A stretch of DNA of 64,000 nt from NCBI RefSeq assembly GCF_007859815.1, contig NZ_SJPH01000002.1, positions 47,824-111,823 on the forward strand, given 5' to 3'. Positions within the stretch are counted from its first letter, which is position 1, and the number at the start of each line of letters is the position of its first letter. The notes under the pieces are model-generated. The model did no database searches, was not told the origin of the DNA, and saw only the letters and a program-made list of their open reading frames with translations. Source of the stretch: Botrimarina hoheduenensis (GTDB lineage Bacteria > Planctomycetota > Planctomycetia > Pirellulales > Lacipirellulaceae). Positions 44,349 to 53,487 of the stretch are shown here, piece after piece. A program made the position numbers and the translations under genes.

Positions 44349-45875
44349 TTACTCGGGAAACTCGGCTTGCACCGCCGCCGATTGATAGAGCGGCAGATAG
44401 CGGTAATAAACCTCAAGTGTCATCGTGGCGAGCGAAGTCGTGTACAGCCTGCCGCCGCGGCGGTTGTGGTTGTCGTCGATCCACCAACTCCCCCGCTCGT
44501 GACCGCGACGGGACTGTTGCTCAACGAGCTGATCACGCAGCGCCTCGTTCCATTTGCGCCATACGGGCCCCTCGCCACCCGTGTAGTGAAAGAGCGTTTG
44601 CGCAGCGTAGTAGTTGAAGTAGTAGTCGGTTGGGCTGGGGCCCTGTTCGGCGACCCACTCGGCACCGGCGATCAGCCGTGGATCGTCGGCTTCCCACCCT
44701 AGATACATCCGGCACAACAGCGCGACGGCCGTCAGCGGGCGCGTCGCGCTGAGCGGCGGGGGGCTCGTTTCCTCCAGCGGATCGGCGGGGCGATACCGAT
44801 AGCGGGCCCCGCCGCTCTCGGCGGCTGCGTCAAGAAAGCGTCGGGTGAGGGTCGCTGAGGAGCGGGGCGTTCGTAAGTCGGCGAGCGAAGCGCTCTTGAG
44901 CGCCATGACTTGCCAGCCCGTAACCGACGTGTCGCCCGGCTGACGGGGGCGGTAACGCCAGCCCCCTCCCGTGGGATCTTGGGCGTAGCCGATAAAGTCG
45001 ATCGCTGCCTGCGCCGGGGCCCGCAACCGTTCGTCGCGGCTCATGTTGAAGGCTTCGCACAGCGCGATCGCCGCTAGGCCGTGGCTGTAGAGTTGCCCCC
45101 GATCGCTCCAATCGGCACCGGGGCCTTCACGGTTGGGCTCCGCGAGCTTCACGAGCGCGTCGATTCCCCGGCGGACCGAAAGCCGATGCCGCCCGCGCTC
45201 ATGCGTTTCGCCGGCACCGAGAAACGGCAACAGCGCGAGCGCTGTCCCGCAGCGAAGCGTTTCGCGACGGACCTCGGCGGGATCGGCCATGCTGGAAGGG
45301 TTTGCGCACCTTCCGCGGCACTCGCCACCGGTGTGGTCTAAGCTCCAAGAGCCGTCGCTGTTCTGGTGGGCGGTGAGCCAGCGCAGCGCCCGCCCGACCG
45401 CCATCTCGCTCGCCTGTGTGCCCCCCTTGGCCTTTAGCAGGGCTCCGCGGGCAGCGTCACCGCGCCCCGCGACGCCAACGAGCCCCAGTTCGTCCGCCCC
45501 GTTCGGCGTGGGCGCAACAAGTGTCGCGGGCGAGAGGGCAAACGACGTCGGCGGGGCGGGCTCATCCCGCGGCGGCGCGGGGGCTGCGGCGTCGGGTGCT
45601 ACCTCGGTCAGCGCGGCTACTGGTTGCGAAACATTCGGATCGAGCGTCAGGGGCTCCTCGGCCAGCAGCGGAGCCTCGGGAGTCTCGTCCTCTGCGGGTT
45701 CGGCGATCAGCAACGGGCCGAGCACATGTGGTAGGTCGGGCAGGGTCCACCCCGCTAGCACCCCCAGCACAGCTCCGTGCAGCACGAGGCTCGCCAGCCA
45801 GCCGAAACGCTCGCCACGGGTTGACCCTGGGGACGCATCGCGCGGGGCGTCGCTCGTCGCAGGGGGGGCGGTCAT
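44349..45875 (-). CDS. Membrane-anchored alpha/alpha-toroid (prenyltransferase/squalene-oxidase repeat) protein
   Basis: This 508-residue protein has a short cytoplasmic N-terminus, one TM helix (about 28-45, LASLVLHGAVLGVLAGW) and a Pro/Ala/Glu-rich linker (about 60-140). The C-terminal toroid has repeated units: ALRWLTAHQNSDGSWSLDHTG, RRGIDALVKLAEPN, AAIDFIGYAQDPTGGGWRY and GSWWIDD. This QxxDGSW pattern belongs to squalene-cyclase/prenyltransferase-like repeats. The catalytic DxDD of squalene cyclases is not seen, so a binding role is more likely. It is widespread in planctomycetes and mostly uncharacterised. Confidence 0.78.
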   Translation of the reverse strand: MTAPPATSDAPRDASPGSTRGERFGWLASLVLHGAVLGVLAGWTLPDLPHVLGPLLIAEPAEDETPEAPLLAEEPLTLDPNVSQPVAALTEVAPDAAAPAPPRDEPAPPTSFALSPATLVAPTPNGADELGLVGVAGRGDAARGALLKAKGGTQASEMAVGRALRWLTAHQNSDGSWSLDHTGGECRGRCANPSSMADPAEVRRETLRCGTALALLPFLGAGETHERGRHRLSVRRGIDALVKLAEPNREGPGADWSDRGQLYSHGLAAIALCEAFNMSRDERLRAPAQAAIDFIGYAQDPTGGGWRYRPRQPGDTSVTGWQVMALKSASLADLRTPRSSATLTRRFLDAAAESGGARYRYRPADPLEETSPPPLSATRPLTAVALLCRMYLGWEADDPRLIAGAEWVAEQGPSPTDYYFNYYAAQTLFHYTGGEGPVWRKWNEALRDQLVEQQSRRGHERGSWWIDDNHNRRGGRLYTTSLATMTLEVYYRYLPLYQSAAVQAEFPE

Positions 45876-46086
45876 CGCGGACGGGGCAAGAAACTCGGGG
45901 AAGTGGCGAAATACGGTAGCGCGCTCCCTGAAATTACCGGTCGAAGCCTTCCGAGGCTACGCGATCATCGCTCCGATGATTCCTTCTGCGTGGCCGCTGG
46001 TCTTACAATCCGGGTAACCGTTGATGTGGGGTTGGCCTTGCCGCGCTCTCCCCGCCCACCGCTCCTTTCTTACGTCTGTTGTGCCG

Positions 46087-48417
46087 ATGGCCCTGTCGCT
46101 CCGAAACCTAGCGCCGCCTTGTGCGAGCGCTATCCTGGCGATCTTGGCGTTGCCTGCCGCTTGCGTTGGCAGCGCACAAGCGCCGGGCCCCGCCGACCCC
46201 TCCGCACCGACGGCGCGGCTGGTGCGGCTCAGCCTGCCGCTCTTGGGAGACGACGACGCGAGCTTTCAGCAACGCCTGGAGCGGGCTGCCATCCGCCTGC
46301 AGGCCGAGACGACCGAGGGCGCCCGCCCGCTGTTGGTGATCGAATTTCAGGTGTCCGACCAATCGGCTCCAACCCCCTTTGAGCGGGCCCTCGGGGTCGC
46401 CCGCTTTCTGGTGAGCGACCGTATGGCAGGCGTCCGAACGATCGCCTATCTGCCGCAGTCCATCACCGGACATGCCGTGCTTATAGCGCTGGCGTGCGAT
46501 GAGATCGCGATCGCACCGGACGCCGATTTTGGTGCCGCCACCGCGGCTGATGATCCCAACCAGGGCGTCGAGCCCGGCATGGTTGCGCTCTATCAGCAGA
46601 TCGTCGCTAGTCGGCGATCCGTTTCGGCGGCGGTGGTGACCGCCTTGCTGGACCGCGATGCCGAGTTGCTAAGACTCGAAACCGACGCTGGTCTGCGGCT
46701 TGCGCTGCGATCGGAACTGGAAGCCGTGGAGAAAGAGGCAGTCGTGGCGAGCCAAGAAGTGCTGAGCCCTGCCGGCCAGCTGGCGAAGTTCTCAGGCCGC
46801 GAGGCCCGCGCCGAGGGGCTTGTGCAGTACTTGGCACAGGATCGGCAAGCCCTTGCCCGGGCGCTGGGCTTGGGGGCTGGCGATTTGCTGGTTGATCAGT
46901 CGCTCGCCGCGGCATGGCGACCCGTGATGATCGATTTGGCAGGCCCGCTCGACATGCGCTTGGTGCGCCGCATCGAAACACTGCTGGCCAACGAGATCGG
47001 CGATCAACGTGCGAACTGGATCTGTTTGCGGATCGATAGCTCGGGAGGCGATCCGGTCGCGGGGCTGCGGCTGGCCCAGGTGCTAGCGGACCTTGATGCG
47101 AACGAGGTGCGTTGCGTTGCCTACGTGCCCCGCCGTGCCGAGGGGCCGGCGGCGCTCGTGGCGCTCGCTTGCGATCAGCTGGTGATGCAGTCGGGGGCCC
47201 TCCTCGGAGGCCCTGCCGCGGAGGACGATGCCGCCGATAACGGGTTTGCCGAGCCGGTCGTCCGTCAGCCAGAAGCGGGGCAGCCAGAAGCGGCCCCGGC
47301 AGCCGACAAGCCGCCACGTCCGAACGACGCCCGCCCGCTGGGGGCTCCGCCGCGCCTGCCGGACCTGAAACGCGATCAAGACTCGCTGATTGCCAGCGTA
47401 CGCGGCGCGCTCGCTGATAAAGCTGAGCGCCCGTGGTCGCTGCTGGCAGCGACCGTGACGAGCGGGCCAGCGCTGCAGCGCTACACACACCGCGAGACCG
47501 GCGAGACTCGTGAGATGAACCCCACCGAACTCGCCGAGCAGACCGAGCCAGAAGCTTGGCAGCCCGGTGCCACGATCGTTGCGGCGGGCGAAACCCTCAC
47601 ACTCAGCACCGACACTGCGGTGGCGTTGGGGATCGCCTGGCGCGAAGTGGACCAGGCCGACGATCTTGTAGAGCTCTATGGCTTCGAGAGCTTGCCTCCA
47701 ACGGCCGAACCCAACTGGGCGCTCGAGCTGGTGGAGGGGCTCGCCTCGCCGGGGCTCGCGGCGTTGCTGCTGGTAATCGGCGTAGTGGGGCTCTACATCG
47801 AACTCAGCACGCCCGGGTTGGGGCTGGGCGGGTTTGTCGCCTCGCTCGCCTTCTTGCTTTTCTTTTGGAGCAAGTTCCTCAATGGTACGGCCGACTGGCT
47901 CGAAGCGCTGCTGTTCGTGGCGGGTGTCGTCTTTTTGCTGATCGAGGTGCTAGTGCTCCCCGGCTTCGGCGTTTTTGGTTTGGGGGGGGGCCTGATGATC
48001 TTGGCCGCCCTCGTGTTGGCCGGTCAGACGTTTTTACTGCCCAAGACCTCGGCCCAGCTCGATGAGCTCCGCGATTCGTTAGCTACGGTTGCCGGGGCGT
48101 CGCTCTTCTGTCTGGCGACGGGGTTTGCGCTGCGACAGTACCTGCCCCGCTCGCCGCTGTTCCGGCGGGCGATGCTGATGCCTCCCGAGGAGGCCGACCG
48201 AATCGAGCAAGAGCGTCGCGAGACGCTGATCGACTACAGCCATCTGGTGGGGCGTCGCGGTGTCGCGGTTGGCGATCTGTTGCCCGGAGGACGCGCTGAG
48301 ATCGATGGCGAAATCGTCGATGTGATCGCCCGCGGTGAGCTGATCGAGCGCGGCGATCCGATTGAAGTGGTTTCTGCCCATGCCAATCGTGTCCTTGTCC
48401 AGCGTGTTCGCGGTTAG
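46087..48417 (+). CDS. Long NfeD-family membrane protein with two tandem ClpP-like folds
   Basis: This is 776 residues from the ATG at 46087 (MALSLRNLAPP), picked because it starts a proper signal peptide; the frame is open 22 codons upstream. Two ClpP/SppA-like units follow, each ending in a similar block: GVRTIAYLPQSITGHAVLIA and EVRCVAYVPRRAEGPAALVA. Both lack the Ser of the SAG motif found in NfeD proteases. Then come four or five membrane helices and a C-terminal OB-fold NfeD domain. NfeD proteins work with stomatin/flotillin partners; the floA gene is downstream. Confidence 0.85.
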   Translation: MALSLRNLAPPCASAILAILALPAACVGSAQAPGPADPSAPTARLVRLSLPLLGDDDASFQQRLERAAIRLQAETTEGARPLLVIEFQVSDQSAPTPFERALGVARFLVSDRMAGVRTIAYLPQSITGHAVLIALACDEIAIAPDADFGAATAADDPNQGVEPGMVALYQQIVASRRSVSAAVVTALLDRDAELLRLETDAGLRLALRSELEAVEKEAVVASQEVLSPAGQLAKFSGREARAEGLVQYLAQDRQALARALGLGAGDLLVDQSLAAAWRPVMIDLAGPLDMRLVRRIETLLANEIGDQRANWICLRIDSSGGDPVAGLRLAQVLADLDANEVRCVAYVPRRAEGPAALVALACDQLVMQSGALLGGPAAEDDAADNGFAEPVVRQPEAGQPEAAPAADKPPRPNDARPLGAPPRLPDLKRDQDSLIASVRGALADKAERPWSLLAATVTSGPALQRYTHRETGETREMNPTELAEQTEPEAWQPGATIVAAGETLTLSTDTAVALGIAWREVDQADDLVELYGFESLPPTAEPNWALELVEGLASPGLAALLLVIGVVGLYIELSTPGLGLGGFVASLAFLLFFWSKFLNGTADWLEALLFVAGVVFLLIEVLVLPGFGVFGLGGGLMILAALVLAGQTFLLPKTSAQLDELRDSLATVAGASLFCLATGFALRQYLPRSPLFRRAMLMPPEEADRIEQERRETLIDYSHLVGRRGVAVGDLLPGGRAEIDGEIVDVIARGELIERGDPIEVVSAHANRVLVQRVRG

Positions 48418-48486
48418 AATAAATAGCCGCCTAAGGCGCATCGCTCGTCAAAAGAGCAGCTCAAAGAGAGAGAGGGGACAGAGGCC

Positions 48487-49125
48487 GTGAATCTGTTGGA
48501 TGACACGACGCTCGGACTGCTCCTCGCTGCGATCGGCCTTCTGCTGCTTATCGCCGAGGTGTTTTTTCCTTCGGGGGGCGTGCTCGGTGCGCTCTCGGCC
48601 CTCGCGCTGCTCAGCGCGGTCTACCAGGCCTATGCCTCGGGAGGTTGGACTCGCGGGCTAACGTTTGCGGCGGTTGAGGTGCTGCTGGTGCCGGTGGCCC
48701 TTTATGTGGCGCTCCAGGCGTTACCCTACACGCCAATGGGACGCGTGCTGATCGGATCCGCTCCCACCTCGGACGAGGTCGATCCGATCGATGCCCGGCG
48801 GGCCCTGATCGGCCGCATCGGTGTCGCCCGCTCGAAGCTCCTCCCGTCAGGGGCAGTCGAGATCGACGGCCAGATGATCGATTGCGTCAGCCGCGGCCAA
48901 GCGATCGACCCGGGCGAATACGTCAAAGTGGTTGAAGTCGCTGCCAACCGCGTGGTGGTCCGTCGTATCGACCCCGAGACCGGGCCCTCGGCCGCGGTAG
49001 GCGACGAGCGCCTCGCTCATCCGGCGCAAGATCTGGGACTGGAAGATTTTGATTTTGACCCGGCTGATATCAGCCTTCCCGCTGACGATTCGCCGGGCTC
49101 ACGTCGGTCATCCGGGTCCGCCTGA
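48487..49125 (+). CDS. Short NfeD-family protein
   Basis: This is 212 residues from a GTG at 48487. Three hydrophobic segments (LGLLLAAIGLLLLIAEVFF and two following) precede an OB-fold NfeD domain (ALIGRIGVARSKLLPSGAVE, then IDGQMIDCVSRGQAIDPGEY and VVEVAANRVVVRRI). It lacks the ClpP-like part, as do the short NfeD proteins that partner with FloA/FloT. The acidic tail is unusual. It lies between the long NfeD gene and floA. Confidence 0.88.
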   Translation: MNLLDDTTLGLLLAAIGLLLLIAEVFFPSGGVLGALSALALLSAVYQAYASGGWTRGLTFAAVEVLLVPVALYVALQALPYTPMGRVLIGSAPTSDEVDPIDARRALIGRIGVARSKLLPSGAVEIDGQMIDCVSRGQAIDPGEYVKVVEVAANRVVVRRIDPETGPSAAVGDERLAHPAQDLGLEDFDFDPADISLPADDSPGSRRSSGSA

Positions 49126-49295
49126 GAGCCCGGGTTCGCTTGTTATCCGGCCATTGGCCCCGTAAAACGCTAAATACCCCGAACGACTTGGGTGCCGACC
49201 CGCGCTGCTCAGCCCGTTCATCAGCCAGCAATACGCCCCGCGTTTTCCTGCGGCACGGCTTATCCTACGTTTAAACCACAGTGTTCGGCGACGCC

Positions 49296-50342
49296 ATGCC
49301 TCTTAATAGCCTCCTGATGGCTCAAAACTTGCTTTCCGACTCGCGGGTGTGGGTCGTGGTGTCGCTCATCGCGTTGCTGTTGGCGCTGGCGGCGATCGCG
49401 ATCGCCGCGCGGTACTTCCGGCTGTGGATTCAGTCGGTCACGACCGGGGCGGGCATCGGCATCTTCGACCTGTTGCGGATGACCTTCCGGAAGGTCAATC
49501 CGACGGTGATCGTCCGCAGCAAGATCATGGCGATCCAAGCCGGGCTGACCGAGGAAGAGGGCGTGACGGCCCGGGCGCTCGAAGCGCACTATCTGGCTGG
49601 TGGCAACGTGCCGCTCGTGATCCGCTCGATGATCGCCGCCCGCAAGGCAAAGATCATCGAGCTAGATTTTAAGCGTGCGACCGCCATCGACCTCGCGGGC
49701 CGCAACATTCTTGAGGCGGTGCAGACCAGCGTGTATCCGCGCGTGATCGACTGTCCCGCCAAAGGCAGCTCGCGCCCCAGTCTCGATGCGATCTCGAAGG
49801 ACGGCATTCAATTAAAGGTCAAGGCGCGGGTTACTGTCCGCGCGAACCTCGATCAGCTCATCGGCGGAGCCACGGAAGAGACGATCGTGGCCCGTGTGGG
49901 CGAGGGCATCGTCAGCGCAATCGGCTCGTCGACCACACACGCGCAAGTCCTGGAAAATCCCGATCTGATCTCGAAGGCGGTGCTTTCCAAGCGGCTTGAC
50001 TCGCAGACGGCGTTCGAGATTGTCTCGATCGATATCGCCGATATCGACGTTGGCGATAACATTGGTGCCCGACTGCAGGCCGACCAGGCCGAGGCCGACA
50101 CCCGGGTCGCACGCGCCCAGGCCGAGGGCCGCCGCGCGATGGCGGTCTCGCAAGAACAAGAAAACCTCGCCGGTATCCAAGAGATGCGTGCCAAGCTGGT
50201 TGAAGCTGAGGCCGAGGTGCCCCGCGCAATGGCCGAGGCGTTTGGCTCGGGTAAGCTGGGGTTGCTGGACTATTACAAGCTGCGCAACGTGCAAGCCGAC
50301 ACGGAGATGCGTGAATCGATCGCCTCCGCTAACCCGAAGTAG
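49296..50342 (+). CDS. floA: Flotillin-like protein FloA
   Basis: This is 348 residues from the ATG at 49296 (an in-frame GTG lies at 49281), close to the FloA length of about 330. One N-terminal membrane helix (about 18-38) is followed by an SPFH-like core: [37 protein letters not shown], and [20 protein letters not shown] coiled-coil follows ([21 protein letters not shown]). It organises membrane microdomains. It follows two NfeD genes in the same orientation, the typical partner arrangement. Confidence 0.93.
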   Translation: MPLNSLLMAQNLLSDSRVWVVVSLIALLLALAAIAIAARYFRLWIQSVTTGAGIGIFDLLRMTFRKVNPTVIVRSKIMAIQAGLTEEEGVTARALEAHYLAGGNVPLVIRSMIAARKAKIIELDFKRATAIDLAGRNILEAVQTSVYPRVIDCPAKGSSRPSLDAISKDGIQLKVKARVTVRANLDQLIGGATEETIVARVGEGIVSAIGSSTTHAQVLENPDLISKAVLSKRLDSQTAFEIVSIDIADIDVGDNIGARLQADQAEADTRVARAQAEGRRAMAVSQEQENLAGIQEMRAKLVEAEAEVPRAMAEAFGSGKLGLLDYYKLRNVQADTEMRESIASANPK

Positions 50343-50387
50343 TCACGAGGCTGCTACGCACCTCTGTGATTGACTTAAGGACCCCCC

Positions 50388-51134
50388 GTGCTGCCGCTCC
50401 TGATACCTGCCGATCCTCCGCTGGCCCTGCTGGAAGGGTTGTGGCCGACGCTGTTGCTGATTGTGTGGGCGGTTCGGCAGGTGATGATCGCCAATGCCGA
50501 GGCGAAGCGTCGGCAAGCCGAGCAAGAAGAGGCCGGCGACGCGCCCAATTTGGAGACCCTCGAGAACGATCCGGTGCGATCAGAGATCGAGGAGTTCCTT
50601 GCCCGAGTCCGTGGCGAGCAACCGCCTGACGAGCCCCGCGGCCGCGTGATCGAAGTTTTCGACGAGGAACCCAGCGAGGCACCCCCGCGACGCGTCCTCG
50701 ATCCTTTTGAGGAGCAGCCCGCCACTCAGGGGCAGCGCCGCCCCATGCCGCCGCGGGTCGGGAGCCGTCCGCCCGTTTCGCAGCAGGAAAAACAAACGGC
50801 CGCACGCCCCATGCCCGCTGCCGCCAACGCTGCCGCGGGCGATCGCGCCGAAATGAGCCACTTGCCCCAGAGCCAGTTGGCTGAGCAGGCTGCTCATTTG
50901 GGGGAAGGCATCGCCGCCTCAGACGATCGGCTCCAGGCCCGGCTTGACGCAAAATTTGGCAAGTCGGTCGCCGCCCGCGACCTTGCCGAAGCGGCCTCAG
51001 CCAGTGCCCAGCGGGGCGATTCAGCTTCCTCGACAGCGGCAAGCCGCATCGCCGCCGCCCTGGCTTCGCCGACCGGCGTCCGCGACGCGATTGTTCTGAA
51101 CGAGATCCTCACGCGACCGACCGATCGTTGGTAG
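50388..51134 (+). CDS. Uncharacterised protein downstream of floA
   Basis: This is 248 residues from the GTG at 50388; AAGGA lies about 10 bases upstream. One N-terminal hydrophobic segment (LALLEGLWPTLLLIVWAVRQ) then a charged region rich in Arg/Glu/Pro, with several acidic and Gln-rich patches. No domain is recognised. Position 45 bases after floA suggests a microdomain-linked role, unproven. Confidence 0.68.
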   Translation: MLPLLIPADPPLALLEGLWPTLLLIVWAVRQVMIANAEAKRRQAEQEEAGDAPNLETLENDPVRSEIEEFLARVRGEQPPDEPRGRVIEVFDEEPSEAPPRRVLDPFEEQPATQGQRRPMPPRVGSRPPVSQQEKQTAARPMPAAANAAAGDRAEMSHLPQSQLAEQAAHLGEGIAASDDRLQARLDAKFGKSVAARDLAEAASASAQRGDSASSTAASRIAAALASPTGVRDAIVLNEILTRPTDRW

Positions 51135-51202
51135 CGTAAGATGGAAGTATCGACGGCACGCCCTTGGTTCGCTGGCCGTTGCTCCTTGCCAGTGAGAGTT
51201 GC

Positions 51203-51415
51203 ATGCCGCTTTACGAGTATCACTGCCCTCAGTGTGATTCAGCCCACGAATTGCTGGTGCGGAGCGAGGATCAGGCCCCGGCGTGTCCGGCCTGCGGCGC
51301 GCAGAAACTGCAAAAGCTGCTGAGTGTGTGTGCCTCGCCCGCAACCGGGGGCTCAGCCCGAGCTGAGCCAGCCGGGCCCTGCGGTTCGGCCTGCGGCTGC
51401 TTTCCCGCCGGCTGA
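51203..51415 (+). CDS. FmdB-family zinc-ribbon protein
   Basis: This 70-residue protein starts MPLYEYHCPQC. The four cysteines C8-xx-C11 and C28-xx-C31 form a zinc ribbon (CPACGAQKLQKL); YEYxCxxC is the FmdB hallmark. A Gly/Cys-rich tail ends the protein. FmdB proteins are small putative regulators of unknown function. GTGAGAG precedes the ATG. Confidence 0.88.
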   Translation: MPLYEYHCPQCDSAHELLVRSEDQAPACPACGAQKLQKLLSVCASPATGGSARAEPAGPCGSACGCFPAG

Positions 51416-51714
51416 GAAGGGGCTTCCGCCGAGTCTTAGAGGCTTAGGCTCGGCCCGTGGAGCGCCGGGAGGGCCTTGCGACCGCACTAGCCCGCACGAC
51501 CGCCCGCGGGAGGATAAGTTCCCCGGACGACGTAGGCCCCTTAAATTGACACTGTTTTTGGTCGCTGCCTATACTGCCAACTCGGCGTTCAGCGCGTCGG
51601 ACTAGCCGACCGCAGTCCGCGGGGGCAAGAACCAACCCATCGGTTCTTGCTTTCCGCCACTGTTTCCGGCCGTTTCGGCCCGCGTTATTCCTTCTGCGTA
51701 GCAACACGACCAGC

Positions 51715-52554
51715 ATGAATTTCCTAGGCAAATGCTTCGTTGTGGCGTTGTTTGTCATGAGCTGCGCGTTCATGGGGGCGGCGATCGCCGCCTATGGCGC
51801 GCACCGCGACCTGCAAGCCGAGAAGCAAAAGCTCTCCGAGACGTTACGTCAAAAGCAGTCGGACCTGACCACGCTCCAGGGGCAGTACAACCGCCTTGAA
51901 AGCGAGCTCACCGCCGAGGCGGAGGCCGCCCGTGCCCGTGCTCAGCAGCTCGAGACCGAGAAGGTCCGCTTGGCCGATCGCAACGCCCAGGCCCAGCTGG
52001 CGCTGGACGAGTTGCGGGCGCAGAACGGCGAACTAGCCGCGGCGATGAACGCCACTCAACAGAACAACGACGCCCTGGCCAGCGAGCTGACCACCCTGCG
52101 CTCGTCGATCCGGACGGCTCTGGCGGACAAAGACCGCTACTTCGGAGCCGCGCTGGCAGCGACCGAGAAGTTGCAATCGGTCCGCAACGAGATCGAGACC
52201 ACCGCCGAGCGCAATCGCGACCTGCTGGCCGACGCAAGCCGGATGACCAGCCTGCTACGTTCGAACAACCTCGATCCCGAGACCCCGGTCGAGGAGATCA
52301 CGCCGCGGGTAGACGGCTTTGTGAGTCGCACGCAGCGTAAGGATGGAGTCATGCTGGTCGAGATCAGCATCGGTTCTGACGACGGGCTGCGGCCAGGTCA
52401 GACAGTCGAAGTGTTCCGTGACACGAAGTACAAGGGACGCATCGAGATCCTGAAGACCTCGGGCGACCGCGCCGTTGGCCGCGTCGATGTCCGTTTCCAA
52501 CAAGGACCGATTCAGGAGGGCGACCGTGTCGCAACTCGACTCAAGCTCAGCTAA
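51715..52554 (+). CDS. Membrane-anchored coiled-coil protein
   Basis: This 279-residue protein starts MNFLGKCFVVALFVMSCAFM, an N-terminal TM anchor. Residues about 28-170 are a long coiled-coil rich in Ala, Glu, Gln and Leu (ETLRQKQSDLTTLQGQYNRL). The last 85 residues form a compact beta-rich domain (EEITPRVDGFVSRTQRKDGV...) with a VRFQQGPIQEGDRVATRL ending, similar in shape to the C-terminal domain found in other planctomycete coiled-coil proteins. The next small gene overlaps its end by 29 bases. Confidence 0.75.
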   Translation: MNFLGKCFVVALFVMSCAFMGAAIAAYGAHRDLQAEKQKLSETLRQKQSDLTTLQGQYNRLESELTAEAEAARARAQQLETEKVRLADRNAQAQLALDELRAQNGELAAAMNATQQNNDALASELTTLRSSIRTALADKDRYFGAALAATEKLQSVRNEIETTAERNRDLLADASRMTSLLRSNNLDPETPVEEITPRVDGFVSRTQRKDGVMLVEISIGSDDGLRPGQTVEVFRDTKYKGRIEILKTSGDRAVGRVDVRFQQGPIQEGDRVATRLKLS

Positions 52555-52687
52555 CTTTGGTTCGACCCGCAGCGGCTTGGTAAAAAAACCGCCGATGTCG
52601 GTCTATACGGTGCTGATGATTATCGCCACGGTCGCGCTGACGATCGGTTGCGTGTTTCTGTACCTGGAATTTTCCAGTTATCAGTGA
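52526..52687 (+). CDS. Small single-pass membrane protein overlapping the coiled-coil gene
   Basis: This 53-residue protein has a GTG start at 52526 (MSQLDSSSANFG). The AGGAGGG at 52514-52520, five bases upstream and inside the previous gene, is the best ribosome binding site of this area and decides the start; longer in-frame starts lack one. The C-terminal half is one TM helix (VYTVLMIIATVALTIGCVFLYL). The 29-base overlap with the coiled-coil gene suggests translational coupling and a shared membrane complex. Confidence 0.72.
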   Translation: MSQLDSSSANFGSTRSGLVKKPPMSVYTVLMIIATVALTIGCVFLYLEFSSYQ

Positions 52688-52768
52688 TGAGGCCATGCCG
52701 CGGGCGGGGCTAGAAGCTACGCCCCGGCGTTTACCTTGGGGCCCCCGATTTTCCGGGGCGGCTTAGAT

Positions 52769-52807
52769 TAGGGTACCGCCCAGATCGGTGCAATTTCTCA
52801 CGCTAAG
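52769..52807 (+). repeat. Intergenic repeat A, copy 1
   Basis: Copy 1 of a roughly 40-base repeat with core GATCGGTGCAATTT; copies 2 (53488-53525) and 3 (inverted, 55124-55164) share this core and the flanks GGGTAC and CTAAG. It is followed three bases later by repeat B copy 1. No family match recalled. Confidence 0.7.
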
Positions 52808-52810
52808 CGG

Positions 52811-52841
52811 CCCAGGAGGGCCACACCTTTGTACTTGGCGG
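52811..52841 (+). repeat. Intergenic repeat B, copy 1
   Basis: Begins CCCAGGAGGGCCACACCTTT. Related copies are at 52994-53014, 53563-53593 and 54102-54131, with shared core GGAGGG(C/T)CAC followed by TTTG and, in three copies, CTT(A/G)GC. Each copy sits at the boundary of a small gene or cassette-like segment. Confidence 0.65.
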
Positions 52842-52846
52842 CTTCC

Positions 52847-52901
52847 GGATTAGCCGCGCAGTAGCGATAGCCGGCAGACGGTTTCGCACAGCGGCTAATC
52901 C
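52847..52901. repeat. Inverted repeat beside repeat B copy 1
   Basis: GGATTAGCCG (52847-52856) and CGGCTAATCC (52892-52901) are a perfect 10-bp inverted repeat around 35 bases. It could form a stem-loop in single-stranded DNA or RNA. GGCTAATCC also occurs at 54081-54089, next to repeat B copy 4. Confidence 0.7.
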
Positions 52902-52993
52902 ACTGAGGTGACGGGCACCGACGCGGGCTGGGCCCGGAGGCTTCTCGCGTCGGATGAGGCAACCTCAGCGGCTTGGCGACCGTCCTTCGAGCC

Positions 52994-53014
52994 CCCAGGA
53001 GGGTCACTCATTTG
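52994..53014 (+). repeat. Intergenic repeat B, copy 2
   Basis: CCCAGGAGGGTCACTCATTT followed by a divergent end; 93 bases before the start of the zinc-ribbon gene. Confidence 0.55.
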
Positions 53015-53106
53015 CACATACGTGCAACCTGCGTCGATTTTCGATGCCACTTCTGGGTCTTTGAGAGCGTTTCGTGTGGACTGAAAGAGTAGAATCCAAA
53101 CCGACC

Positions 53107-53427
53107 ATGGGCATCTCATCCAACACTCCCGGCGGAACTCCGTTTCGCTGCACCGTCTGTGGCCGGAAAGCGTTCGTCGAGCCGTCACAACCCTTCGGAG
53201 ACGCTCCTTGCCCGTATTGCGGCAGCCTGCTGTACTCCGACCCGGCTGCCGTGATTGACTCGCCCGACACCTGTTCAACGTCGTCGACGCCTGAGTTGAC
53301 CTATATCGGGCTAGGTTTCTTGACCCTGAGGCGGAAGGGGCCGAACAAAATAGCGCAAATAGCCGCTAAGAGATTGGGTCTCTTCGGGGTACTCCGAAGT
53401 CTTGCAGATTGGCTTCGGGGACATTGA
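53107..53427 (+). CDS. Small zinc-ribbon protein
   Basis: This is 106 residues from the ATG at 53107; a GTG at 53074 would add 11. A zinc-ribbon/knuckle pair is visible (FRCTVCGRKAF, CPYCGSLLY). A basic C-terminal half (LTLRRKGPNKIAQIAAKRLG) may bind nucleic acid. No family recognised beyond the zinc ribbon. It is flanked by repeat B copies. Confidence 0.6.
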   Translation: MGISSNTPGGTPFRCTVCGRKAFVEPSQPFGDAPCPYCGSLLYSDPAAVIDSPDTCSTSSTPELTYIGLGFLTLRRKGPNKIAQIAAKRLGLFGVLRSLADWLRGH

Positions 53428-53487
53428 GCTAGAGCCAATCGCTGAAGACCAGCCTTGGCGTGGATTTTCGCCGCCAGTTCCCGAGCC

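Larger units (their letters stand above)
52688..53106. other. Repeat-bearing intergenic region
   Basis: This 419-base stretch contains repeat A copy 1 (52769-52807), repeat B copy 1 (52811-52841), an inverted repeat (52847-52901), and repeat B copy 2 (52994-53014). The ORFs on both strands here read through the repeats and are not accepted as genes. Confidence 0.5.

Noticed and set aside
52769..52807. T-box antiterminator similarity (GGGTACCGC)
   Set aside because: Only a short match to the T-box core; no specifier stem, no aminoacyl-tRNA synthetase or amino-acid gene downstream.
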